A stretch of 64,000 nt of DNA. It comes from Ancylostoma caninum. Lineage: Eukaryota; Nematoda; Chromadorea; Rhabditida; Ancylostomatidae. Below, one piece after another: positions 49,622 to 62,900 of the stretch. The stretch covers positions 1,698,501 to 1,762,500 of the forward strand of contig JBAJFG010000615.1 of assembly GCA_037903475.1 (NCBI GenBank), written 5' to 3'. A program made the position numbers and the translations under genes. Positions within the stretch are counted from its first letter, which is position 1. Every line of letters begins with the position of its first letter. The notes beneath the pieces are model-generated. The model was not told the origin of the DNA, did not search any database, and saw only the letters and a program-made list of their open reading frames with translations.

Positions 49622-51292
49622 ATGCGCGATTGGTTGTGGTCACCAGAAGAAGTAAAAGTGAGTTAAAGCAGTATTGGTCGTGTTTCCATATAAATATACT
49701 GTCACACATAGACGAACTGATAAGGCTTCATTCCTTCCAGGACACTCCTTCAGTTAGAGCAGGCATGTCTCTTGCAAATGAAGCGAAACTGCGCAGAGAA
49801 GGGATCAGGTTGATCATGGAGGTTGGAACAGGCGTTAGAGCGTAGGTGTTCAAACTGTTCGAACTCTGTAGTATTTTGTTTTTCTTTTCTATACCTTACC
49901 GCGACAGATTGTAAATTTCTGCCGTACATATGACCGAGGCCCCGAGAAATGATATGAATGGTCGTGGTCAGCTGTTTAAAGATGTTAAATGCAGGAGAAA
50001 ACTGTGACACAGCAAAGAGCTGCGAAGCTATAAAAAAATCTATTCGATATTCGAGGTTTGAGGACATCATCCTACTATTTTTCCAGCAAAGCGTGGCCTA
50101 CAATAGGAACGGCTGCTGTTTACTTCCATCGATTCTACATGTTTCATACTTTCCAAGAATTCCCTCGCGAGGTACTTGTTTTTTATTCTTTGTGACATAC
50201 GCCTCATCAACATAAAAACAGTGAATATTCAGATGACGGCAATGGGTTGCCTTTTTCTGGCTGGGAAAGTGTCAGAAACTCCGAAAAAATGCAAAGATAT
50301 AGTAACTGCAGCTCAAAACGTTTTCCCCACTGTTTATGGTCAGAAGAACCGTAATGCTTTTGTGGTAAGTTGGTACATTCCATTTTTGTTGCTCCTGCAA
50401 TTGGTTTGGATCGCAGACCGAGTTTAAGTTGTCATTATTGAGAATATTCTTTTGTTTCACGAGTTCATCCCACTTGTCAGTGTTTAAACACCTTAACAAT
50501 TTATTGGGATTGCTCTTATATGGCCTTCTTTCCCCACTTTCAGTAGTAGAAGTGCAAGACACTTATTAGGGCTGAAATTTATGCACGAAAAATAGCGGGG
50601 AATCACATATCTCTATTTCAGGACGAAATAATGGGTATAGAGCGCGTATTGTTGCAGACCATGAAGTTTGATCTGCAAGTAGACTTGCCTTATCAGTACC
50701 TCATTGATTATTCAAAGAAATTCAAACTAACCAAACCAGAGGTACGCATTCACATAGTTAACATAAGACCTGCTATTTATCTTTATTTCCGTACTTTTTT
50801 TAAAATAATTTTTAGATCAACTCTCTTGTCCACACGTCGTGGACATTTGTCAACGACAGCTCATTCACAGTTTTATGCCTGATTTGGGAGCCTCAGGTAA
50901 CTTTTCTTAGTTTTCCAATTGGACGGCTTCTTGTGGATGGACACTTCTTTCAGGTCATAGCTGTTGCCCTTCTCCATCTTTCAATCACAGTTAGAAAAGT
51001 GAATATAGGCCTTCCTGACTGTTGGTGGGACGAGTACATTGCGAACCTATCTAATAGTCTCATTGATGATATCTGCCACAAGGTAGTCTACATTTCGTTA
51101 TTTTGGAAAGGCATTTATGATTAGTGAGGTACCAACAATATGTGTATGACGTCTTTCTCAATGCATTTCTAGCAGGTTCTGGATTTCTACTCTATCTCGA
51201 AGGAGGAGAAAATGGACTTCATGCCTCCCCGGCCATTTATCCTCGGTCAAACTCCTATATTGCCTGCAGCTGCTGCTGGTCCATCATCATGA
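49622..51292 (+). CDS. ccnk-1: cyclin K
   Basis: Regulatory subunit of CDK12/CDK13, which phosphorylate the RNA polymerase II C-terminal domain in the nucleus. Eight exons, all phase-consistent, 264 residues: 49622-49651, 49741-49841, 50087-50171, 50233-50364, 50622-50741, 50816-50896, 50954-51082, 51176-51292. The first exon gives [10 protein letters not shown], equivalent to the short aromatic leader before the cyclin box. [39 protein letters not shown] and [20 protein letters not shown] form the first cyclin fold. [20 protein letters not shown] and [11 protein letters not shown] with WWDEYI form the second. After ICHKVLDFYS a short Pro/Ala-rich tail ends the protein, as in the compact nematode form. 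AATAAA at 51535-51540 probably ends the transcript. Confidence 0.94.
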
Positions 51293-53999
51293 TGATGGAA
51301 CACGGATAGTCTTTTGGGTTTTACACGAGGTACTTTCAACAGAATGTTTTTTCTCTGAAATTTTCATTTTGCTATTCTGTGATAATGTTACGCTACTGAT
51401 ATTTTGTTCTGCTTGTTGTCATGATGGTAATTTGCAGTTGTGCAAATTACCATTGCATTTCGTCGTAGTTCGCGTTTCGTTAGATTAGATCCTCTTGGAT
51501 CTCATTGTACCTTTCTATAATGTGTTATTTGCGTAATAAAACATTGTTAGGTGTACATAATCTTTCAAATAAAAGTATATCGCTGTTGGTGTCGAAACTG
51601 TTGACTTTTGTTCACCTTTAAACAAAGGCGCAGTATTTCTTTTTTTAATTTATTTATCGACAAAGGGTTCGTTTGTTGAGAACCGAAGTCTCTACGTCGA
51701 TTACTTTCAGTAGATGTCATGGATCCGTCCGACACGCTACTCGCGGGTGTCGTACTATAGTAAGTTTTGTCTTACATTTCATATGATGTTTCAAATAGTT
51801 CTGCTTTAATTTCCTGTGAAACTAATATGCTGTTTTTTTTTGTCATTGTGTATGATACTTTTACTCTTCTTTCTTCTTGTAGTAGGATTTATTAGAGACG
51901 GATTTGAACCTGGCATATTTTGTGTTTCAACTGACTGCTTCCGTCGGCACACATTGATCAATACTGGTAATGACTGATAGCATCCACTCTTCGAGCAGTG
52001 GTCATTCTCGCTTGTTTATCTATCATTTCCTCTTATTTATTCTTCAAAAATCGGGCTGTGGAAAGATAAGTCGTTACTCACTGGTATCGCTTTGGAACAT
52101 GGCTGGTCAGTATGTTGTATGGTTTTATGCTCTGCTTCACCTCTTGAATATCCCTGGATGGCGCGCAAGATTCAGTGCATTGTATGAAGCCGCTCACCTT
52201 TGTTAGTTGCTTTTTCTTCTCGATAGAGTGCGGGGAGGGTGAGGTAGAAATAAACGTTGCACTGAATTATGGGGTTGTAGTAAATGTTATGGACTCATTT
52301 TGATTGAGACTCGTTCTGTTTTCCTCTTTTTGTCTTTTTTCCTGGAGGTAATGTGTCATACATTTCTCATATCGCTTTTTTCCTCTGTTTTTCTTGTTCT
52401 GGGAAGAAATCCCATCTTCCGCGGAACTTTGCCATCTTTGAAGTATTCTTCAGTTTCCACTGCCGAAGCCGAGCTCGGGGATTAAAATCCTTAGATTTAA
52501 TTGGAAAAAGTTTCGTTAGAGGTGCTGATCATTTGCACTGCGCTGCACGTGCATTCGTACAGTGGGAATTCACGTTGCGCATATGTCCCTCCCATCGCCT
52601 CATATTGCACATATGTCCTTGCCATCGCCTGTATTTACGAAGTTCTTCCGGTTTCTTCGCGTCGTTCTCGATTATGTCATACTCGCTCTTTCTTGCGAAA
52701 CATTTTATTTTTCACAAGTCTTTAGTGGAGGTCCTTTCTCATATATTTTTTCTTCTTTTTCTGCATGAAATAATATTTTCACCTCTACATTGTTCTTCAA
52801 TTTCCTCGTGATTTACCATGCCGTTGTTTTTTTTCATCTGGAACATCCAGTCCAGTCTCTTTCCTCTTTGGTTATTCACAAGATTTCTGCTGAGACGTGT
52901 TCTTTCCTAACTAATTTGAGCATTAATGGCCTGTTCCGGTCCTGCGTCATATCCGTGGCATCTGGTGGTCGATTCTTTGCATGTTTGATTGAACGTGAAG
53001 AAAAAACTGCTTGAACGTAAACATTTTGTTTTTTGCGCAATTTGGGCCACTAAGGATGTCTGCTTGGCAGCTTCCTGCATAGTGCTGCATTTTTCTAAAA
53101 GCGAAGAAGGGCTACATATTTTCATTGTAGGGTTCCCCCGTGCTCCTTCCTTCGCCGAGTGTTGTTCTGTTTTCCTTCTTTTCTTTCCACCCCAGTGATA
53201 CACTCGCTTTGTTTTTCACGCATATTTTTATGCGATGCAGCGCAAAACATGCGATCAATTGTCATTGATTGTGATCACATGCGACACTGATGACGAGTAG
53301 ATCGCTCTTGAATTTCTCTTCGAAGTGAATCCTTGTGCCCCATTTGCATTGATTTCTGCGCATTCAGTTATGCTATTTAGAGGCGCCAAAGGACATTTCT
53401 TGCTAGAACGAGTCTGCGTCTAGGGAAATCGCGCAGATGCGACAGTAGCAACCTTGCACCTCCTTGCTGCCTCCGTCTCTCAAGTTCCGTTCATTCGCGC
53501 ACCATGAAACATTTAAGTTGATATATGGATTTGTTTTATATTCCTTCTGGAAATTTTGCTGCAGAACGCCATTAACATCGTGGAGCTATTCATAGTGCAT
53601 GGTGTGCTCGTATTACAGTTTACTGCAGATCGTGTTTTTACGACTTCCAGCGAGTATTTCCACTGAGAAGTGAGACGTCAACTTTTTCGTTAGTGGTGCC
53701 AATGTATCAAGCGATCGACTATTTTCTGTTCTTTTTTTCAAATAGCGACCTTCAAATTTCTAATAATATTTAGTCATTACGCATGCGTGTGCCCCATAAT
53801 ATTGCTTTCTCCCTTTCTTTTGTTCTTGTCTCTTTCTTCCATTTTGTTATTTCTGTCATTGCTTTCGAACCATCACTCACACTCTTTTTCCTCCTCTTCC
53901 TTCAGTGTTCTAGCATGGCTTCTGAAAATGCCATACCCATTTCTGCGACAGCAAAGACTTTCACCGTTTCACCTTCAACCTTGCGCTTTTAGGGTCTGC
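51293..53999. other. intergenic between cyclin K and xylosyltransferase
   Basis: T-rich sequence with no gene recognised. The 152-residue open frame at 52353-52811 is low-complexity and overlaps a 28-bp tandem duplication (CATATGTCC, then CCATCGCCT, at about 52580-52630). Shortly before 54000 a pyrimidine tract ending TTTTAG (53987-53992) is a likely trans-splice acceptor for the xylosyltransferase. Confidence 0.5.
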
Positions 54000-56900
54000 A
54001 TGCGTAAACGCAGTACACCTGCCTTACGCACGGCTGCACCAGCGGCTATTGCTCCTCATCGAATCCCTGTTCTACGCACGATGTATATAGTAGCGGCCAC
54101 ACTTCTGTTTTTCTTTCTGAACCTGTACTTTATCTACGTATACGTGCAAAACTATTCGAAAGACGAGTTGGTAAGGTCATTCGACAAGTCACACTTGTCA
54201 CAGTCGAAGGAGGATTCGCAACATGTAAGTCCTTTGTTAAAGCATTTCCAGTTTAGAACGTTCGTCTTCATCTACATCTGTAGTAGCTTTTATGTTTGCT
54301 TACGATTTCAACTCATGAAGTTTAGGTTCGGCCTTCACCTGGCATCAACTTCCATTCATGTGATATCAAAGACGAATTAGCGCTCAGTGCTCTTTCCAGA
54401 GCCAAAACGGAGTCTTGTAGGAGAAAAGTGAGTATCTGATCTGTGAAAGAATGCAGGCATCCGCTAATTTCTTTCCACTTCTGTCAGTCTAGTTCGATTC
54501 AAAGCAGCGGAGGTAGTTTTTCATTCTCAGCGTTAATGCCGTATGTACGACGTGAAGGACTTGACTTATTTCGGTTTGCTCTTTTGCTTGCATAGCTGTT
54601 CTATGCTGCTCTAAAGACAGAGTCTCACTTCATTTCCGATTCTGATATATGAGCAGATTCAAGACCCAGCCGACACACTGATTCCAACAATATACTTGCT
54701 GACAGAAGTTTTGCATCAAATAGCTGCTAATCCATAAAATCCGCCAAAGTAGCAAGGGCCAAGCCAAACATGTTTTGCAGCTATACGTGTGGTAGTGCTA
54801 CAAGCCTATGTGTCTCCATTCCTTTGAGCAAACTGTTCAAGAAAGCTTTTTACCCAGTGAGGTCGAAATTTGGGAAATTAAGATATTCACAAACACCTGC
54901 ATTGCAGGGAAGTGTTCGCAGACGAACTTTTTTACTCATGTTATTACAGTAAATCTGAAGTACTCCCTAAAAGACAACACAGGTTTCTATAGTATTCATA
55001 GATATTTGTCTGGGTTCACACACCACAATTTCGAAAGTAACCACTGTCAGATTACTTCAAAGGGCCAAAAACAGATATCTGGCCCAGCTATTTCATCTCT
55101 GTTCGAACTTATGGACAAAAAATTTTTGTGGCAATACTTTCGTCATCAACTTTATGTGAACTTCTCCGAAATTGCCAATAAATAGTTGTGCGAAGACCCA
55201 CTCGATTCTCGTTTGTACCAGTAGACCGCGCTTAGTTTATATGGCGAACGAGTTCTACCATGCAAAAAATCTGGAGCTCATTTTTGATAAGGCACTGGTC
55301 GTCATAGACGCCGAGAACTCCGACCACCCTTGGCAACAAAAAAGCTACAAAAATGGAATCCCGGCGGTTTTGAAATCCCTTACGTATGTCATTGTTCTGG
55401 ATAGCTCGCAGAGGTTTTGTCCCTCTAACGAGTCTTGAAAACGACTTCTGAGGGGAGACTGGCTCCTAGCAAGTTTCTGCGCTATAGATTTTACGAAGGA
55501 TTTACTGTTATTGCATTGCTATTAACATAGCCGTTGTTTGAGATCATAATTCCACTGCTCGAAGTCGTTTGCCTACGTTCTTTTGCATGGCTTTGCGCTA
55601 TAAGCCAAAGTATAGCATTCGTAAAACTTGCTTCGAGATTTAATGGGTGGTTGTGGCCATAGTATTAGGGCTTCGCTAGTCGCAGACCATACTCCACCCC
55701 ATTGTTGATCGAAAATCCTGTTTGGTTGGTGAGTGTGATGCCAGTGAATCTCGAATAGAATCATGGTAAAAGGTGAGCAAAGATGGGTAGTCGTACGAGA
55801 GAAGCACGATATTCAGTTGTTCATCTTTGCAAATCGATCAGTGGAAGTAGGAGTACATATGGGGAAGTCAAGTGGCAATTACTTGTGTGCACTGGAACCG
55901 TACAAAGAAGTCTGCAAGTTAATTAACTCACCTGAAAATGAAAAAAAAGTGATTTCGGATGGACGCCGTCTTTCTCATTCATGGATTTGCTGCACATGTT
56001 AAATTATTATAGTTCCCAACAGCAACCCTTCGTTCAGATACCTTCACGAAAGCATTTTGTAGCAGTTTTTTCGGTTACGCACAAAAAAGAAGACAAAGTT
56101 TAATGTAATGCTTTTTGTTCACATTCGCATATTTCTGTAGAATCATTAAGAGAGAGAGAGTGTATGTGTGTCTGATGAAGCCATTCATACCTCAGGCAGC
56201 CTATTTTAGGCAGAATTTGCATGTTCAACTCAATCTTGAAATCTTTGGTTTAAGCAGGCGTGCCATCTACGGATGATTTTCACTGATAACTTGAATTTCA
56301 TTTGGAAAATGGTTTGTTCCTACAATTTCGCTTATGTCTAGATTACAAAGCACGGTATCATTCATAGGAGTCGATAGGATTGTAGCGAGTCCCTATTTTG
56401 GCACAAAAATCCCCTGCGAACAGGAAACTGGGGATTATGTTTCCACATTTTTTTTCCGAACTATACATGTTTCGTATACAAATTAATGTGGTAAGGAGTA
56501 GAGCTGAAAAGGCAATACTGAGTTCTGGCCTTGTAAAAAAGTAACCAGATGGCTTCGGTATGTTGTAATGTTTGCCCAGCTGGCATATTACGTGGAACGC
56601 CCATGAATGACGCGTAGAAAAGCAAACACAAAATAGCAATTATAATAGTTTAAAATATGGGAGACATTGTATGTGCACTGTTGAAAATATTTATCGATTA
56701 GAACGTTCATCATCATAATCAAGGGAGCTTTTTATGGAGCCGTCATCGTTCGGAAGGGTTTTGCATTCTTTTTCATCGTGGTGAAGAATGATCGATGGAA
56801 ATAGGCGGAACACTGCGATTCATGCTCAAAGAACATACATATTTCTTGTTCCTATTCTGAAATCAGGTGAATGAAAACAGATAGAAGAAAACAACTGACA

Positions 56901-59900
56901 TGTGAGTATAAATGGACATTTGATTCCAGTGGATTTTGCTCTACGTTTTCGTATCAATGCGATTTTCCCTTACCCAACTCCTTTCTAGCTGCCTGGGTAG
57001 CTTTTGGTGCTGTGGTCTAAATAATGCATCTAACTTGTTTTTTTTTTTCTGAAAATCAAGTCTGGGAGATTAACCTTCCCCACAAATCAGCCTTCTCAAT
57101 TTTGCAAAAAACTTGGGGGGGGGGGGGGAAGCCGAAAGGAGGTTCGATTTTGTTTCAATCATTCTGCTTGTTTAACTTCTGTTTACTAAAGGTTTGGTAG
57201 CAAATTGTTTCATGTGTCAGTTTTTAATAATTTCAGATCAGCGATGCTGCTTGCAAGTTGAAAAATGGGCTTTTCCATGATATTTTTCCTGAGAGCCAGT
57301 GCTTTAATCACGGTACGTTTCATGGTACCTGCAATGATGATAGAACATTTTCCTATGACGTACTATGGTCTCTCATCATTTTCTGAGATTTTAGTTGAGA
57401 TGCATATTTCGTGGGATTCCGTATTTTTCAGATCGCTTACTGATAAACTTTCGTGTGGGTTGTTTCGAGGATAGCAAAAGCAGTCGAGCTTTGAACGGGT
57501 TTGCGTACGAGTTCAAGTCGGATAATTCTATAGAAAAGTGTCGATCAAGTTGCTACAGAGCTGGCTTCATTTACTACGGTGAGACATCTGTGCGTGTTAA
57601 AATTGCAGTACTAACCGAAATGCTCGTATGGATACATACCAGTGCCGGACGCAGAAAGTGGGCGGGAGGGGGGGGGGGTCTCCGCCGCTTTGGGAACTCA
57701 GATGGAAAATGAAAATAATATATTTTTATAATAATAAGTAACTAATAAAAATTGTCCTAAAATAATAATGAAATAAATAGGAATGAACTAATACGAGATT
57801 TTCATTTGTATTGTAAAACAATTTCAAAAATTTGACGATCTATTCTCGGGGGGGGGGGGGAGGCGGGGGACGGTGCCCTCCCCTCACCTGCATCCGCCAC
57901 TGATACATGCAAATGAAAAAATGAGGCTCACTATGATGAGTCATTGCGATTTCTACAGCGACTGTCCAACTTCCAATGTTATCTCTAGTCTGCGCATCAC
58001 TCTTTATCGTTATCTTTATTTATCTCTTGGATCTGAGCCATTGATAAGCGATAACGATATAGAGGAGGATTAAGCTTTGCCGAAGTACATACGCATACTT
58101 ATGTGAATCTCACACTGTTCATTTGTTTGAGGATCAGTGCCAAGAAATGAATATGGGGCAGACAGAGGTGCAGCGAACGATGACCTGCTCTTCGCTACCT
58201 TACCGGTTTACTTGCCGTATTAGCCCTGACCTCTGTTCAACGACCACTTCCAGACACCTGTTTACGATTTTCATCTGCCAGTAGCTTTGGCGTATTTGAC
58301 GTAAATGCTTAGAAGGATAATATTCTTTTTTAGTCATTGGATACGTAGCCCTCATAAGAACATTTTCAACTCACTTCTCTGTGAGCATCATTGTTTTCCG
58401 GTTTCTCATGATTTCGAGAAAAAATAATTTTGAACAATTGGGCACGAGTATACTTTGATGTCTTCAATCCTCCTCGCAAAGCCTGTTTGTAAGCATTGTT
58501 TGAGATTAGATTACTCGGAATTTTCATGAATTTTGCTCTTTCAACACGCTGATCAGGGCTCTACCAACACTGTTGAAGGCGTTCATATCTATCCATTTGT
58601 TGGGAGGAAAATAGTGCCATTTAGGTGCACTTTTTTTATTCCTCGATTTTCATGCGGCTTTGTGAAATTGGCACCGCTGAGCAAAACATGCCGTGACTAT
58701 GTCCTTTTTTTCGTGCACGCCTAGATCAAGTTCTGAACAGGGTTTCTCTCTTTAAGGAGTGCAAAACGGAAATCCAAAGAATTTGAATATTCTTTCTTCC
58801 CAAAGCGATCATCACAGTCTTTATTAGGCTGATGGAAGATGGGGTCACTTTTTCATATCAAGGTCGACGCGAATTTTTAGTGTATGCATCAGTATTAAGC
58901 GCTTGCTAAAGCATTATTAAGCTGTGGTGATTCATTTGAAGTTTTAGTACGTATACCTGTATTCGATGGTTTCCCAGAACCGTGGTGTTGTTTGATCTTG
59001 TGAAACTATATTACAATGAGGCTATCACATCTAACCAAAGACACTGTTAGTTTTTCGATCAGATATCAGCCCAATGCGGAATGCTCCCCGTTGATTTTGC
59101 AGCCATCTGGAACCGTTTCATTAGCCATTATTTTTCTATGACTCACCTCATAATGAGGCAGTTCTCACGTGGTCGTGGTGTGATTCTCTTCGATCATCTG
59201 CACATGTTTATTCTTCTATTGCCTCACAATACGAGGCTCGGCTTCATTGTTTTGTACACAAGATCAGGGGTAACCTACATTCTTATTTCCTTAAGGATGT
59301 TTTGTTGAGAATCTCTTTCTTAGCTTTTGCGATAATTTTTTATGTTGTAGGGTTGGAATTCGGACGGGAATGTTTCTGCGGAGATTCGTTAACCAAGCAA
59401 TCTGTTGATGAAGCAAGATGTACTGAATATCGATGCACTGGCAATTCTTCCCAGTTCTGTGGCGGATTTAATGCGGTCGAGATATTTCGTACTGGATTGA
59501 AAGGTGTCGTCATGATTTTTTTATTTCGCTGACATTGCTGAACTTGTCATACTGTTCTTTAATGCTCGTTTGCCTTAGAACCTCACCTCATGCCTAAGGC
59601 CAAATATGTGGAAACGGCTGACGCTGATGTGGACACAAAAGTACCTCGAATAATTTTTCTTTTGCAGCTCAATGGGAGAAATGAACGCCAGGTATTTCTT
59701 TTCATCCATTTTTGTCATCCAATTCATTCTCAGTTATTTTTTAGGTGAAGCGCTTGCTCAAAGCTTTGTACTCACCACGTCATTACTACTACATTCATGT
59801 AGACCAGCGTCAACTGTATATGCTGACAGGTGGGTTCTGCTGTGATTTTCTTTTCGAAATCTACATATTATTGCAGTAATCATAGCAGTCATCTACATGG

Positions 59901-62900
59901 AAATCATTGTGTCCTCCTACTCGTCTCCGAAACTGTTGTTGTCCTCTGAATTATAATCTTGTATTTTTAGAGGTTAAGGCCGTAGCAGCGAAGTTGTCTA
60001 ATGTTTTCGTTGCTCCCGACCCTCATAGCACTATTTGGGGAGGTGCTTCGCTACTAACTATGGTGCAAGGTAAGAATTGTGTTGATAGGCCTATTCCTAA
60101 ATTTCTCGTTGCTCTTCCAACTGCATGTAGCAAACACTATCCTCATTAGACGCACTCGATCGCGATGTGAAAGAAAAAAAGTGTGCATGAATTCGTCGAC
60201 ATGTATTTGAGCGAAACATGAAACAGAGGCTAAAAAACGTCATGCACCAATTTATCGTTGTTTTATTGCGCTAGCCTGATGTTGCAAACTGTTAGATTGC
60301 AGGGACGCTTCGTTACGACAGGCTCGTAAGCGTTTGTTGACCTTCTCACCACTTTGGAACCTTTCTTTGGGACTCTTCTCTGTCTATCCCGTACTTGCCG
60401 CTTCGGTTCTTTGCAATTTTGCATGTTCTTTTTCATGTCAATATTGCTGTTCCAGATGCAATCCGGCGTTCAATAACTATGCCGTCTCTCTCGGACTGGG
60501 ACTACCTCATCAACTTGTCGGAGAGCGATTTTCCCGTTCTAACTCTCAATGAGCTAGAGACACAACTTCGTTTGTGAGTTCATCCCTCATTTTTTGTGGA
60601 TTACTTTTGCTTTTTCTTGTCCTATTTTTCATTAACTGGAATCATTCATGTAGGAATCCTGGAAAATCTTACATGAGCAGTCATGGATACAATACGGCAA
60701 GGTTTATTCAAAAGCAAGGATTTGATTTCGTGTTTATTGAGTGCGAGAACAGGATGTGGAGAATAGGAAAAAGGTTTGTCACCCTTGCACATGTTCTATT
60801 TTATATGTGAGGCGCATGCGTCTTGGAACCCAATTTTGGTGGATCCGCTACTCGTCCTCTTCATTAGACCTTATTGTTCCCCTGTACTTGGTTGGTTTAC
60901 TAGAGGCTGTCCCTGAGGGAACAGCAACAATCTCTCAAGCAAAATACATATACTGTTACGTTTAATCTGAAAACGCGACGTTTATTTTATGATCCTCCTC
61001 ACCCTAGCTGATGTTATTAAGATGAATCGCTATAGAAATGTTTGTCTACTGTTACTAATTTTTTTTTGTAAAGGGATGAATTTCCGCGCAATCTTCGCAT
61101 TGATGGCGGCTCTGATTGGATAATTCTCCACAGAGAATTTGCTGAGTATTCGATATCCGATGATGAGCTGCCGAGAAAGATGCGTGCTCTGTTTGGCAGC
61201 ATTATTCTTCCAGTTGAAAGCTTCTTTCATACGGTGGGTCTCATTTGTTTTGCTAACAACCGAGTTCTATTATAGAGAAATGAAGTTTGGTTTTTTAGCT
61301 TTCGTACAATTCTCGTTTTTGTAACAGCATTTTGGGTAGCAATTTGAGGTTGACTAACTGGAATAGGAAGCAAGGTCAGTCATAGCTTTTTAGTTTCAAC
61401 AGCGAAATTATTTTAGCCGTTCTCTCTCTCTTTTGAGGCTGTCGCTGCGAAAGTCTCAAGAAAGTCGTGGACTGGTGCGGTTGTTCTCCTCTAGTCTTCA
61501 AGAAGGAACACACTCACAAGTTTGCTATCAAGGTTTATCTCTATACCTTTTCTTTTCTCGATTCTGTGATAATGGACGATGTTGTTTCAGAATGCTCAGG
61601 CGAAACCGTTTTATATAGCACGTAAATTCGAGAGTCTCATAGACATTGACGCCATTGCTTTGGCTGAAAAACAGGCAATGCGTGATAGGTGGGGATTTCA
61701 GTGTAACATGTACTTTAATGATAAACTCTGCCTCTTTGGTGCCAAAGGGACTGCTGTGTTGTTGCATTTTTTATTATCTACATATTCTTTATTCTAGACC
61801 TCATTTATTGCATACTGACGATGTAATGTTCAATGTGACATTCGTGAACCACTACAAGGCAGATATTGATGGCTACTGTTAGTTTTTTCTTTCATTCCTT
61901 TCGTTGAAAAGACTCGGCTTGAGCTGTTTAGTTGTGAAAATTCGATTGAAAATAGGATATTCAAGAGATCTTCTATCGCATCATAAAGTTACGAGTTCTT
62001 TAAACTTCCTCAAGGAACTTTCTCCTGACTATAAATTTGGAAGTTCAAAAAATCGCTGTTAATATTGAGCTATTGTACGGGTTTTAGCAATCATTGCGGC
62101 AGTTACTCAGCACCAATTAAGCAACGTCTTGTTATGCTGCCAGCTGACGTATGAAACACAATTTGCCCCGTTTCAGCCTTGTCATTCTCCATGATGGCTG
62201 AATCTCTACTTTCTATGTATGATAAGGATGCCGAGTTTGTTTCTTTATTGAGGATTGATGCTGTAAAAGTTCACTCATCAGCTCCTCATCAGATTATTTT
62301 CACTATGCAGGTGTGCTTTGAGATCAATATTTTGACGGCAAAGCAGTCACCTATCATCTCTCCCTTAACTTCGTCATACTTGGAATAGTTGATTCAGATA
62401 CGAGAGTCTGATGTGCCATTGCAATTGTTGGTGCAGCGGCGACTAGTCTCCCACATTGTCTCCCCTGCTATTGTAGATGGATTCAAGCTGGAGGTACATA
62501 GTATTGCTAATTATACGTGGTTGTTTATGTTTATAATGTCCACGGCTCGTATAGAGCGTCATGGCGGGCACCGACATCGATCACAAAGAAGAGATATTCC
62601 GAGGGATCACCGCATATGCTGATGTGGTAAGTACTGTCACGCTGTGGTGTCCGGGTATCCATGTATAGTCCGTTTCAAACGCAGTGATAGTTGGACAGTC
62701 GTGCATACTGTCTGCTTTTCTCCTCACCCTGTTCATTTCCCGCAAACTTTACCACTCTCTTTCTCTCTGTGACGTCTTTCCGTTTATCTCCCCCAGTGAA
62801 ACAGACTATATACGTGGCAGTGGAACTCTGCCTTTCTGTCTGTGTAACTTTTTCCTTTGAAGACATCATCTCCCGTCGTTCTGTTACGTTGGAGTCGAGT

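Noticed and set aside
52353..52811. 152-residue open frame between cyclin K and xylosyltransferase
   Set aside because: Low-complexity Phe/Ser/His content, overlap with a tandem duplication and no splice or family support.
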